A stretch of 64,000 nt of DNA from Halomarinibacterium sp041392125 (GTDB lineage Bacteria > Bacteroidota > Bacteroidia > Flavobacteriales > Flavobacteriaceae), in the NCBI GenBank assembly GCA_041392125.1, contig JAWKMR010000005.1:186001-250000 (forward strand). The letters run 5' to 3'. The translations under genes were made by a program, and so were the position numbers. Below, piece after piece: positions 56,677 through 64,000 of this stretch. Under the pieces are notes generated by a model. The model ran no database searches, had not been told where the DNA came from, and worked only from the letters and a program-made list of their open reading frames with translations. The first letter of the stretch is position 1; the number at the start of each line of letters is the position of its first letter.

Positions 56677-57231
56677 ATGGATGGAGTACTAGGAACAATT
56701 ATGTTATTTGGTGCCAATTGGGCACCCAGAAATTGGGCATTATGTAACGGACAATTATTACCAATTTCAAGTAACACAGCATTATTTTCAATCATAGGGA
56801 CCACCTATGGAGGAGATGGAAGAACTACATTTGCATTGCCAGATTTAAGAGGGAGAGTCCCTGTAAGTTATGGACAAGGTAACGGGTTAACCAACAGAGC
56901 TATTGGTGTACCCTTTGGTAGTGAGTCAACCGTATTAAATGCAAACAATTTACCGGCACACAACCACAGTGCTTCGTTACATGTAAGTTCAGCCAATGCA
57001 TCACAAACAGCAGCCACAGCCAACTCAACAATTGCTACCCCCGGGTCTACAGATGGAAGAACCTTTACTCCCACAGAAGGGTTTAATACAGCTTCACCAG
57101 ATGTGACTATGAATGCCGGCTCTGTAGTAACAGGAAATACCGGAGGAAATATCCCTTTCAACAATATGCAACCAACATTAGCCATGAACTATGTTATTTG
57201 CATTAATGGTATTTATCCTTCTAGAAGTTAA
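56677..57231 (+). CDS. Phage-tail-collar (microcystin-dependent) protein, copy A
   Basis: A 184-residue protein with the Tail Collar domain in its first ~70 residues: LGTIMLFGANWAPRNWALCNGQLLPI, GTTYGGDGRTTFALPDLRGRVPV. It is followed by a Ala/Ser/Asn/Thr-rich, His-containing middle (NNLPAHNHSA) and a short C-terminal strand ending YPSRS. It has no signal peptide, so it is made in the cytoplasm. Related MdpB-type proteins are known beside phage tails or alone in bacterial chromosomes; here no phage genes are near. Its gene is convergent with a methyltransferase gene, with a shared-side terminator, and its paralogue is at 59023. A TTG-n20-TAATTTAG promoter-like sequence lies at 56604-56634. 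Confidence 0.85.
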   Translation: MDGVLGTIMLFGANWAPRNWALCNGQLLPISSNTALFSIIGTTYGGDGRTTFALPDLRGRVPVSYGQGNGLTNRAIGVPFGSESTVLNANNLPAHNHSASLHVSSANASQTAATANSTIATPGSTDGRTFTPTEGFNTASPDVTMNAGSVVTGNTGGNIPFNNMQPTLAMNYVICINGIYPSRS

Positions 57232-57252
57232 ATAGTAAGTTTTACACAGAAT

Positions 57253-57284
57253 AAACGCCATGGAATAATCTTTGGCGTTTTTTT
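57253..57284 (+). terminator. Intrinsic terminator of collar gene A
   Basis: AAACGCCA (57253-57260) and TGGCGTTT (57273-57280) form an 8-bp stem with a 12-base loop and T-run. It lies between collar gene A and the convergent methyltransferase gene that stops at 57283. Confidence 0.75.
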
Positions 57285-58311
57285 AATTCTCAAATCGAAA
57301 ATACAAGCCTGGGTTTTGACCACACATATATTTTGAAACTAAATATTTTGAGGGCTGCATCATGGATTTAAACTGATGTATTTTATCCAGAACAGTTAAT
57401 CCGCTTTCGTCAATTTCCAAAATTTCATCATCAAAAATGGTAATTCGCGTTTCTACATGTAGTTCATTATAATTTTGAACAATATTTTTGGGAATTTCAA
57501 TACTTGTTTCTTCAAATTCATAAAAGGGAAAAGCTTCAAAAAAGGAATCTGAGTTTTGTCTAATTTCATCTTTATTCAGCTTAAAAAGAGTCCCTAATCG
57601 TTTGCAATATGCAATGGGGGCTTCAGTAGTTATTTTATTGTAATGGCGTCTTTCAGAATTTACTGCTAAAAGATAAAGTGTAATATCTTCGGGAATTAAA
57701 ATAGTCTCATTAGGTAACTGTTTAATCAAATTATATACAATAGGTACTTGATGTTCTCCTTTTAGAGAAAACATCATCGCCTCAACCACCACAATATCTA
57801 TACTTTTTGAAGGAAGATGATACGTTGTGGCATCTACATTTTCCAACTTAGAAATATATTCTTCAATTTCAAAATAAGCCAATGTTTCCTGCAAAGCATG
57901 AAAGCTTTTCGTGTTTATTTCCAATAAAGTAAAGGTAATTTCAGAAGAGGTAAAAACCGTTGTTAAGGGTAAAATTAGGGTGGCAAATGGCCCGGTGCCG
58001 GCATATAAAATATGTACTTTTTGATTGGGATTTGCGCTTCTTTTTTTAACAACTGCTTTATAAAGACCGCTACAAAATTTTTGCGTACGCTGCATATCAT
58101 CCACACAAAGGTTTGCCCATGAAGGACCAATGGCCTTACCAGAATCTGTATAGATATTATCCCTGCTTTCTTCAATATCAAAATCTAATGAAGTAGCCTT
58201 CTGAAGGAGTGCTTTATACGATTTTAACGCCTGAAATGTTTCTCCAAAAGACGACTTATTATGTAATAAAACAGAAGAAATTTCAGAAAGGTTCTTTTTT
58301 GCAGTATTCAT
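57283..58311 (-). CDS. SAM-dependent methyltransferase with PRMT-like double-Glu motif, copy A
   Basis: A 342-residue cytoplasmic class I methyltransferase. The N-terminal helical ~95 residues share DSGKAIGPSWA..C..D..RT..F..GLY with copy B. The SAM fold starts HILYAGTGPFA (100-110) with acidic Glu131 in LLEIN. The catalytic stretch is VVVEAMMFSLKGE: Glu177 and Glu186 are nine apart with Met two after the first Glu, the same spacing as the double-E hairpin of protein arginine methyltransferases. LIPEDITLYLLAV follows, like the PRMT post-domain strand, and then a C-terminal barrel. The substrate is unknown; a protein substrate is inferred. It is convergent with collar gene A and divergent from the Tat gene at 58441. 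Confidence 0.75.
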   Translation of the reverse strand: MNTAKKNLSEISSVLLHNKSSFGETFQALKSYKALLQKATSLDFDIEESRDNIYTDSGKAIGPSWANLCVDDMQRTQKFCSGLYKAVVKKRSANPNQKVHILYAGTGPFATLILPLTTVFTSSEITFTLLEINTKSFHALQETLAYFEIEEYISKLENVDATTYHLPSKSIDIVVVEAMMFSLKGEHQVPIVYNLIKQLPNETILIPEDITLYLLAVNSERRHYNKITTEAPIAYCKRLGTLFKLNKDEIRQNSDSFFEAFPFYEFEETSIEIPKNIVQNYNELHVETRITIFDDEILEIDESGLTVLDKIHQFKSMMQPSKYLVSKYMCGQNPGLYFRFEN

Positions 58312-58440
58312 AAAAATGGCAGTTATTTACATATAGAATTTTACAATTCATCAAATTTAACATACATTTCATCAAAAAAAAGAAATGGCTCCAATTTAAA
58401 TCGTTACCTTTAAAAAAACTAACCAAATACTCTCCAGATT

Positions 58441-59007
58441 ATGAATGCATCTATTTCCTCCCGAAGGAAGTTTATTGCCAAAACAGCCCTTGCATTAGCG
58501 GGAACTACCCTTTTAACCTCAGCAAAATCTTTTGCAAGCCTATTCAAAAATGGCGCTACCCATTACCTCCTCGAAGGCTATCAAGCAATCCCCGAACTAA
58601 AGAATGATTTAAGAACTACGATTTTGGGTAAAACTTTAAAAGTATCGGGCACCTTGTTTTCTAAAGAAACAGAGTTACAACCGTGTTCCAATGCGCTTAT
58701 TGAAGTTTGGCATCTGTCTCCAAATTCTGGGGATTACCACCGAGGAAAATTGATAACCGATGAATGCGGAAGATTTACTTTCTGGACCGATTTTCCGAAT
58801 AGAACTAAAGGAATGTACCCCAGAATTCTTTTTAAAGCTACAACCCATGAAAGATCTGAAATAACCGAATTAATTCTGGATTCACATCACGCGCATATCT
58901 CCCACACCCACTGGGAGAAAAATAAAGAGTTGGGAGAAAAACTTTTTCCTAAACATTCTTCCTCTTCGCTTGAAGGAGAAGTAGAATTTAATTTTATAAT
59001 TAACTAA
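58441..59007 (+). CDS. Tat-exported protein with intradiol-dioxygenase-like fold lacking iron-ligand histidines
   Basis: A 188-residue protein. The N-terminus is a twin-arginine signal (SSRRKFIAKTALALAG, cleavage near SFA, residue 32). The mature part matches the intradiol ring-cleavage dioxygenase beta sandwich: ALIEVWHLSPNSGDYHRG, ITDECGRFTFWTDFP, then KGMYPRILFKAT. In active enzymes that last segment is YP..R..HIHFKV with two iron-binding His; here they read Arg and Leu. It is therefore probably not a dioxygenase and more likely a structural or binding domain. It is 15 bases upstream of collar gene B and surely cotranscribed with it. TACCTTTA (58405-58412) is a possible -7 element. Confidence 0.75.
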   Translation: MNASISSRRKFIAKTALALAGTTLLTSAKSFASLFKNGATHYLLEGYQAIPELKNDLRTTILGKTLKVSGTLFSKETELQPCSNALIEVWHLSPNSGDYHRGKLITDECGRFTFWTDFPNRTKGMYPRILFKATTHERSEITELILDSHHAHISHTHWEKNKELGEKLFPKHSSSSLEGEVEFNFIIN

Positions 59008-59022
59008 CCAAAATATAATATC

Positions 59023-59565
59023 ATGGAACCATTTATTGGACAAATTCAACCCTTTGGCTTCAATTTTGCCCCACAAGGATGGGCACTATGTAATGGCCAA
59101 TTGTTATCCATTGCACAAAACTCTGCCTTATTTTCATTATTAGGTACCACGTATGGAGGTGATGGACAAACCACTTTTGCACTCCCCGATTTAAGAGGAA
59201 GAATTCCCCTTCATTTTGGTAGTGGCCCTGGTTTACCTACCTATCAAATGGGTCAAAGAGCAGGATCCTATCAAATTACCTTAAACACCTCTAATTTGCC
59301 AACGCATAATCATGGCCTCGTTGTAAGTTCGGGGAATGCAAGTCAAACGGCAGCAACAGCAGGTGCAAGTATTGCCACACCAGGGACTTTAAGTGGACGC
59401 ACCTTTACGGCTACCAATGGGTTTAACACTTCAACACCAGATACTGTTTTAAATGCTGCTTCTATTGCAAACAATGGAGGAAATCAAGCTTTTAATAGTA
59501 TGAATCCTTATATAGTGATAAATTGGTGTATAGCAATATTTGGAATTTTTCCTTCCAGAGGCTAA
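59023..59565 (+). CDS. Phage-tail-collar (microcystin-dependent) protein, copy B
   Basis: A 180-residue paralogue of copy A: IQPFGFNFAPQGWALCNGQL, GTTYGGDGQTTFALPDLRGR, NLPTHNHGLV, and the same Ala/Ser-rich middle (SGNASQTAATAGASIATPGT) and short C-terminal strand ending FPSRG. It has no signal peptide. It follows the Tat-exported pseudo-dioxygenase by 15 bases and ends 6 bases before the stop of the convergent methyltransferase copy B. The A and B pairs have the same layout, so a pair was duplicated or the two were recruited as a unit. Confidence 0.85.
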   Translation: MEPFIGQIQPFGFNFAPQGWALCNGQLLSIAQNSALFSLLGTTYGGDGQTTFALPDLRGRIPLHFGSGPGLPTYQMGQRAGSYQITLNTSNLPTHNHGLVVSSGNASQTAATAGASIATPGTLSGRTFTATNGFNTSTPDTVLNAASIANNGGNQAFNSMNPYIVINWCIAIFGIFPSRG

Positions 59566-59571
59566 CTGTTT

Positions 59572-60579
59572 TTAAAACTCTATTACCTCCCAACCAGGAA
59601 TTCCTTTAGTGGTATGCTTTAATCGGTAGGTTTTGGAAGTAAGATTATATAACGAAGTTATGCAGTAAGGATTACTGATTAATGATTCTGATTTTAAGAG
59701 TTTTTGATTTTTATAGATGGTTACTTCGGCAAAGACAGAAATATCGGGTGTTTCAATAAAATTTTGAGGCACTTCAATAATAGGACTTAAGAAGGTAAAT
59801 TCTGGTGAAGCGTAAATTTCTTTAGTAATAGAAAAAAGTAATTGTGTGTCTCTCACAGGAGTCTTATCTCCTAATTCCAATACGTTCTTATAAATATCGA
59901 AATACGGCTCTTTTGAATAAAAAATATGTTCTGCATATAAATTGATAGATTCAGGAATTAAAATACCATCTGGGTGCAGTTGGGGTGCTAAATTTTGTGT
60001 GATTCTAATTTGGGGTTCTTTAGTAAACCCTTTATCCATGGTTTCACTAACAATAATATGAAGCGGAAACTCCTTGGGATGCTGGTATTGGGTTGCATCT
60101 GTTAAAGAGTAATTTCTGAAAAAATCTTCAGCACCTAAAGCTTGCATCAGTTTTTTTACTGAGGTAATGGAGGTAGGATTAATATCCAGTAAGGTAATCG
60201 CAATTTTTTCAGGATGTAATAAGCAAAGAAGTGGAGTAATGATAGGCGCTGCAGGACCACAACCCGCATAGAGCAATTCAATTTTATCCTTAGGAAATAA
60301 GGCACTAGCCTCTTGAATAGCTTGATAAGTTCCTTTAATAAACCGAACGGTTCGCAACGGATCCTTTAAACAATTCAATGCATCCTGAGAAGACAATGCA
60401 ATACCCCCATCAATATGAGTATCCTGTTTATTTGCATAGTCCTTGTCGGGTATGTGCTTGCTTAAAAGTTCCTCATACAATGTGGAAAGGGATTGTGCTA
60501 CTGCAACTTCCGCCTCTTTAGAAGGAGTTTCTAAAAGGGTCGTGATAAGATTTTTAAAAAGATGATAGTTTGCTGTCAT
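59572..60579 (-). CDS. SAM-dependent methyltransferase with PRMT-like double-Glu motif, copy B
   Basis: A 335-residue paralogue of the 57283 enzyme. Motif I is ELLYAGCGPAA (101-111), with acidic Asp132 in LLDIN. The catalytic stretch is IIVSETMDKGFTKE with Glu179 and Glu188 at the PRMT spacing and Met181 conserved. It is followed by LHPDGILIPESINLYAEHI, close to the PRMT pattern of a Pro-Asp-Gly turn and LYxxxI strand. The C-terminal ~100 residues are beta-rich. Identity to copy A is low overall but motifs and length agree. It is convergent with collar gene B (6-base gap) and divergent from the giant surface protein at 60702. Confidence 0.75.
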   Translation of the reverse strand: MTANYHLFKNLITTLLETPSKEAEVAVAQSLSTLYEELLSKHIPDKDYANKQDTHIDGGIALSSQDALNCLKDPLRTVRFIKGTYQAIQEASALFPKDKIELLYAGCGPAAPIITPLLCLLHPEKIAITLLDINPTSITSVKKLMQALGAEDFFRNYSLTDATQYQHPKEFPLHIIVSETMDKGFTKEPQIRITQNLAPQLHPDGILIPESINLYAEHIFYSKEPYFDIYKNVLELGDKTPVRDTQLLFSITKEIYASPEFTFLSPIIEVPQNFIETPDISVFAEVTIYKNQKLLKSESLISNPYCITSLYNLTSKTYRLKHTTKGIPGWEVIEF

Positions 60580-60600
60580 TCAAAATAATACCTATATAAA

Positions 60601-60620
60601 TTACGTAGAATTACGTAGAA
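60601..60620. repeat. Tandem TTACGTAGAA repeat in the MTase B / giant protein intergenic region
   Basis: Two adjacent copies of TTACGTAGAA, period 10, lie just upstream of both divergent genes. Each holds the palindrome TACGTA. They could be an operator on one face of the helix; no factor is known to me. A TATTTTTG box (60641-60648) gives a likely -7 element for the gene at 60702. Confidence 0.35.
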
Positions 60621-60701
60621 AAATAACCAATTAAAGCCGCTATTTTTGAGCAATATATTGTAATTAAAACAAATCAAATAAGATTTACCTAAATAATTGT
60701 C

Positions 60702-63700
60702 ATGAGAAAATACTACATTTTACTTTTATGTTTTGTCTCTTTATTATTGTCCATTTCTGAAACAAATGCACAAGGCACAGAGACTTTTGAAGCGCCATTG
60801 CCTATTGGTTCTACCTCATTTACAAGAGCCGGGCTTACCTTTACCTCCAGTAGTGCCAACTTTGACACTGAAGAATTTACAGGTGCCGGTGCGGGGGGAT
60901 CACATAGATATATTGATAATATCGATGCCCCTGCAACCAATAGCACGTATTCTATTTCGATAACAGGTGGTGCAACACTATTTACCATGCAATCTATGGA
61001 AGTATATGTTTCATCAATTGCAACAGGGGATAATCCTACTGCTGATGGAACCATGACATTTAGAGGTTTTGATGGTGCCACACAGGTATTTACTTCAACC
61101 AAAACCACCGGATTTCCAACTACTTTTGGATCAACCAATGGATTCTTTTTACTCGATTTTACAGCATTACCGGTTTTTGGTGATGCCAGTAGCATCAATA
61201 TAGATCGACTAGAAGTATCCATAAACGGGGCTTTCCAGTATTTTGCTATAGACAATTTTGAGTTTGATAATGAAGTTTTAGAAGCAGACCCGCCAGAAGT
61301 ACAAAGCATTACCGTAGTGGGAACTCCAGCCAGTACTGCTCCCTCTGTTGACTTTTTAGTAACGTTTAACGAAAATGCCAATAATGTCTCTACAGACGAT
61401 TTTGCATTGGATGCAGTGGGTACTTTTGGAACCATTGCATCTGTTTCAGCATCTTCGGGAACAGCCATCACTGTAACTGTGAATGGCATCTCTGGTGAAG
61501 GAACCATTAGTATCGACCTTAATGCAGGAACCAATATTGCCGATGACCTCGGAAATACCCCTCCCCCTGCCTTTACAGCAGGACAAAATCATGTTGTATC
61601 CCGTTGTTTTCAGGAAACCTTTGAATCATATACCCCCGGCGACTTTATGTTTGCTACCAATGGGGTTACCTATACTACCGGAACAGCCAATTTTGATGTA
61701 GAAAATTTTGGGGGTGGTGGTGCCGGAGGTTCAGACCAGTTTTTATCAAATCTTTCCGATCAAGGAACCGCAAAGGTGTATTCAATTACAACCCCAGGAC
61801 CGGAATTATTCACTATTGAAGCCATCGATTTTTATCTTTCCTCACAAGCTAATGGTGCTAACCCAACCAATGATGGTACCTTGACTCTAGAAGGGAGATT
61901 GACCGGAAGTACTTTATATACCATACAGAAAACAACTGGATTCCCAACTAATTTTTCAGTAAATAATGGTTTCTATACAGTCGATTTTGCTACGGAAGGA
62001 GCATCCGATTACAGTCTTACCAATATCGATGAATTACGCATCACTATTGGAGGTGCCTTCATCTATATTGCCTTGGATAATTTCGAACATTGTGAAGAAG
62101 TTACCGCTGCTGCCCCCCCTATTGTACAAAGCATTAAACTAATAGGAAACCCACCGGCCAATTCAGCATCTGTAAACTTTGAAGTCATTTTTAATGAAAA
62201 TGCCAATTTAGTAAGTACCGACGATTTTAGCTTAAATCTTCAAGGATCTGCTGTGGGTACTATTGCCAGTCTAACAGGCTCTGGAAATACTTACAATGTT
62301 TTGGTGAATGCAATTTCAGGTGAAGGAAGCCTTCGACTAGACTTAAATCCCGGAACCAATATTGAAGACGATAGTGGGAATACCCCTCCCGACCCCTTTA
62401 CCGATGGAGAACGTTTTATTGTTTCTATTTGTGATGTAGAAACTTATGAAGGATTAGCAGATGGCACATTCTCTTGGACTACCAATACCGTTCCATGGGC
62501 TTCCCAAGGAGCCACCTTTAGTGTAGACGAATTTATAGGAGCCGGTGCTGGAGGTTCCGATAGATATATTGACAACCTTACCGGTCAAGGAACGGGAGAC
62601 ATCAATACCATTGCCATTACCGATACTCAAATGGTGAAAATGGGCAGTATGGAAGTGTATGTTTCTTCCATATTGAATGGTGACAATCCAACAAATGACG
62701 GTACGCTAACTGTTAGAGGAAAACTAGATGGTACAACCCTTTACACCGTTACAAAATCTACCGGATTCCCGACTACTTTTGGAACCACCCAAGGCTTCTA
62801 TCTTTGGGACTTTGCTACCGAAGGTGGAACCGATTGGTCCATGACCGATGTAGATGAGATTGAAATGGAATTAGGAGGTGCCTTCCAGTATTTGGCTGTG
62901 GACAATTTCAAATTCTGTATGGATCCACCAGACGAAACTGAAGTAGCTCTCGTCGGAGGTGCTCTAACTATTACTGATATTAATGGAGGTACTTCCGATG
63001 ATACCATCACCCTTTCAGTAGTAGGTCCAAATTTAAGAATTACTAATACAGTATCTCGTTTTCAAATAAGTGGTGCAGGAGTTGTAGAAGTAGATGATAA
63101 TACAGTGGATGTCTTATTAGCTAATATTACCAATGGAATTACCGTAGATGCTATTTCTGGAAATGATGCTATTTCTATTACATCTGTCCTAAACCTACCG
63201 GGAGCCACTAATAGTTTAACGATTCAAAATTTTGATTCATTTAACCAATCTCCAGGTAGTGATATCACCATGGGTGGTGATATTACCTATAATATAGGAG
63301 GTACTGTAGACTTTAGAAATACAAATGCAGGTGGCAATTTAATGGTGACCACTTCAGGAAACATAGGAAATTTTGCAGGAACAGTTCTAAATATTGCTGG
63401 AATAACCACCTTAAATTCTGGTGCAGCCAATATTCAGTTAGGTGGAAATCACAATTTTGTGGGACTTATTAATGCTACCGGAAATATTGTTACGGTAAGC
63501 GGAACTCCACCGGGGGTATGGAATTTAAATAACATAAACGCTACCTCAACGATTGGGGTTACCAATAACAGCCATGGATTGACCTTCAATGGTGTAATAT
63601 CGGGACCTGGTCTAGTACAACTTAGAGGAGGTGGAACGGAAGGATTATTACAAGTGGGAGGAACCATCTCTGCCGATCTACTCGAGATGGCAGCCGGAGG

Positions 63701-64000
63701 TCAAAATATTGATGTTTCCCTTCCCGGTAATGATGCCAATCTTTTAAGATCGTATGATACAAATAATGTCACTTTTGTGGATATTGATGATATCGACTTT
63801 GCAGATGTGAATGTAAATAATGTGACCATCACAGCTCCGACCATCAACTTTGGTGGTGGTAGCACGGTAACACTTAATTCTGGTGCTTCAAGTTTCAATG
63901 GGGATGTACTGTCTTCAGCAGGAAGTGTTTTAAATCATAATGGCGGTTCTGTAGATTTTACCGGAACTAGTATAAACCTTTCATCATTGCAATATAATGG
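60702..64000 (+). CDS. Giant modular surface protein, 5' part, cut by window edge
   Basis: At least 1099 residues are visible and the frame stays open at base 64000. Signal peptide: YYILLLCFVSLLLSISETNA. Then three ~165-residue lectin-like modules, each with TGAGAGGS-type and MEVYVSS, TTGFPTTF, GAFQYFAIDNFEF-type motifs. The first two are each followed by a ~100-residue Ig-like/SwmB-like domain (VQSITVVGTPASTAPSVDF, FNENANNVSTDDF, GISGEGTISIDL, NTPPP). From ~residue 745 a Gly/Asn/Thr-rich beta-helix-like region begins (LTITDINGGTSDDTITLSV). T9SS and gliding-type C-terminal signals would lie beyond the window. It is probably secreted and cell-surface bound. Confidence 0.85.
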   Translation, partial: MRKYYILLLCFVSLLLSISETNAQGTETFEAPLPIGSTSFTRAGLTFTSSSANFDTEEFTGAGAGGSHRYIDNIDAPATNSTYSISITGGATLFTMQSMEVYVSSIATGDNPTADGTMTFRGFDGATQVFTSTKTTGFPTTFGSTNGFFLLDFTALPVFGDASSINIDRLEVSINGAFQYFAIDNFEFDNEVLEADPPEVQSITVVGTPASTAPSVDFLVTFNENANNVSTDDFALDAVGTFGTIASVSASSGTAITVTVNGISGEGTISIDLNAGTNIADDLGNTPPPAFTAGQNHVVSRCFQETFESYTPGDFMFATNGVTYTTGTANFDVENFGGGGAGGSDQFLSNLSDQGTAKVYSITTPGPELFTIEAIDFYLSSQANGANPTNDGTLTLEGRLTGSTLYTIQKTTGFPTNFSVNNGFYTVDFATEGASDYSLTNIDELRITIGGAFIYIALDNFEHCEEVTAAAPPIVQSIKLIGNPPANSASVNFEVIFNENANLVSTDDFSLNLQGSAVGTIASLTGSGNTYNVLVNAISGEGSLRLDLNPGTNIEDDSGNTPPDPFTDGERFIVSICDVETYEGLADGTFSWTTNTVPWASQGATFSVDEFIGAGAGGSDRYIDNLTGQGTGDINTIAITDTQMVKMGSMEVYVSSILNGDNPTNDGTLTVRGKLDGTTLYTVTKSTGFPTTFGTTQGFYLWDFATEGGTDWSMTDVDEIEMELGGAFQYLAVDNFKFCMDPPDETEVALVGGALTITDINGGTSDDTITLSVVGPNLRITNTVSRFQISGAGVVEVDDNTVDVLLANITNGITVDAISGNDAISITSVLNLPGATNSLTIQNFDSFNQSPGSDITMGGDITYNIGGTVDFRNTNAGGNLMVTTSGNIGNFAGTVLNIAGITTLNSGAANIQLGGNHNFVGLINATGNIVTVSGTPPGVWNLNNINATSTIGVTNNSHGLTFNGVISGPGLVQLRGGGTEGLLQVGGTISADLLEMAAGGQNIDVSLPGNDANLLRSYDTNNVTFVDIDDIDFADVNVNNVTITAPTINFGGGSTVTLNSGASSFNGDVLSSAGSVLNHNGGSVDFTGTSINLSSLQYN
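60780..62930 (+). repeat. Three-fold A-B-A-B-A module repeat in the giant protein
   Basis: Lectin-like A modules lie near 60780-61265, 61610-62095 and 62440-62930; Ig-like B modules lie near 61300-61600 and 62130-62425. Copies share motifs such as GAGAGGS.RYIDN and F.TEG...W, with DNA divergence showing that the array is old. Confidence 0.65.

Noticed and set aside
56677..60579. Collar genes as part of a prophage or contractile injection system
   Set aside because: No capsid, terminase, sheath, tube, baseplate, integrase or lysis genes are visible around them in this window.
60713..61534. A 273-codon open frame on the minus strand
   Set aside because: It is the antisense shadow of the giant surface protein, low in complexity (Val/Ser/Pro-rich), with no start context. 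Similar shadows lie opposite the E2, LRR and P-domain genes.
1..64000. tRNA, rRNA, CRISPR arrays and insertion sequences
   Set aside because: I scanned intergenic regions and saw no cloverleaf-like sequences, regularly spaced repeats, or transposase frames.

Overview
This window looks like part of the chromosome of a marine-type member of the Flavobacteriaceae (Bacteroidota). The evidence is AT-rich DNA, no clear Shine-Dalgarno sequences, promoters of the Bacteroidota type (TAnnTTTG at -7, sometimes with TTG about 19-20 bases upstream), several secreted proteins ending in type IX secretion (T9SS) type A sorting domains, four TonB-dependent or outer-membrane receptors, BshC of bacillithiol synthesis, and the small DUF4295 protein beside ribosomal proteins L28 and L33. 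I saw no rRNA, tRNA, CRISPR array, insertion sequence or prophage.

Layout. 1-441 is the start of guaA. 495-8819 pairs a membrane-bound LytTR regulator with a divergent run of envelope genes: a small membrane protein, a lipoprotein, a BspA-type leucine-rich-repeat protein and an M4 metalloprotease. Two direct-repeat pairs lie in the regulator/operon gap. 8820-9210 holds only a hairpin and decayed coding remnants. 9211-14940 is a run of unfamiliar membrane and lipoproteins, including a tandem paralogous pair. 14960-27947 carries bshC, two TonB receptors, an M14 peptidase, a HAD phosphatase, a TPR lipoprotein and a glycosyltransferase. 28029-42521 is mostly housekeeping on the minus strand: rimO, a SET protein, ftsY, DUF4295-rpmG-rpmB, a cinA operon, a 2-oxoacid dehydrogenase E2, a glycosyltransferase, recR, and a large T9SS BNR-repeat protein. 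42685-52331 carries a sodium/solute symporter, a CoA-binding protein, an outer-membrane receptor, a Kelch lipoprotein, a FabH-like synthase with an unusual leader, and htpG behind a TGTCA/TGACA operator. 52475-56518 is a 1347-residue T9SS surface protein.

The most unusual part is 56677-64000. Two phage-tail-collar (microcystin-dependent type) proteins are each followed tail-to-tail by a paralogous SAM methyltransferase. The methyltransferases carry a double-Glu motif like that of protein arginine methyltransferases. Between the pairs is a Tat-exported protein with an intradiol-dioxygenase-like fold that has lost the His-x-His iron ligands. The cluster runs into a giant modular surface protein that leaves the window. 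No other phage or contractile-injection genes are present, so the collar proteins appear to belong to a dedicated host system of unknown function.

All calls come from reading the sequence. Family names rest on recognised motifs, not on database searches.
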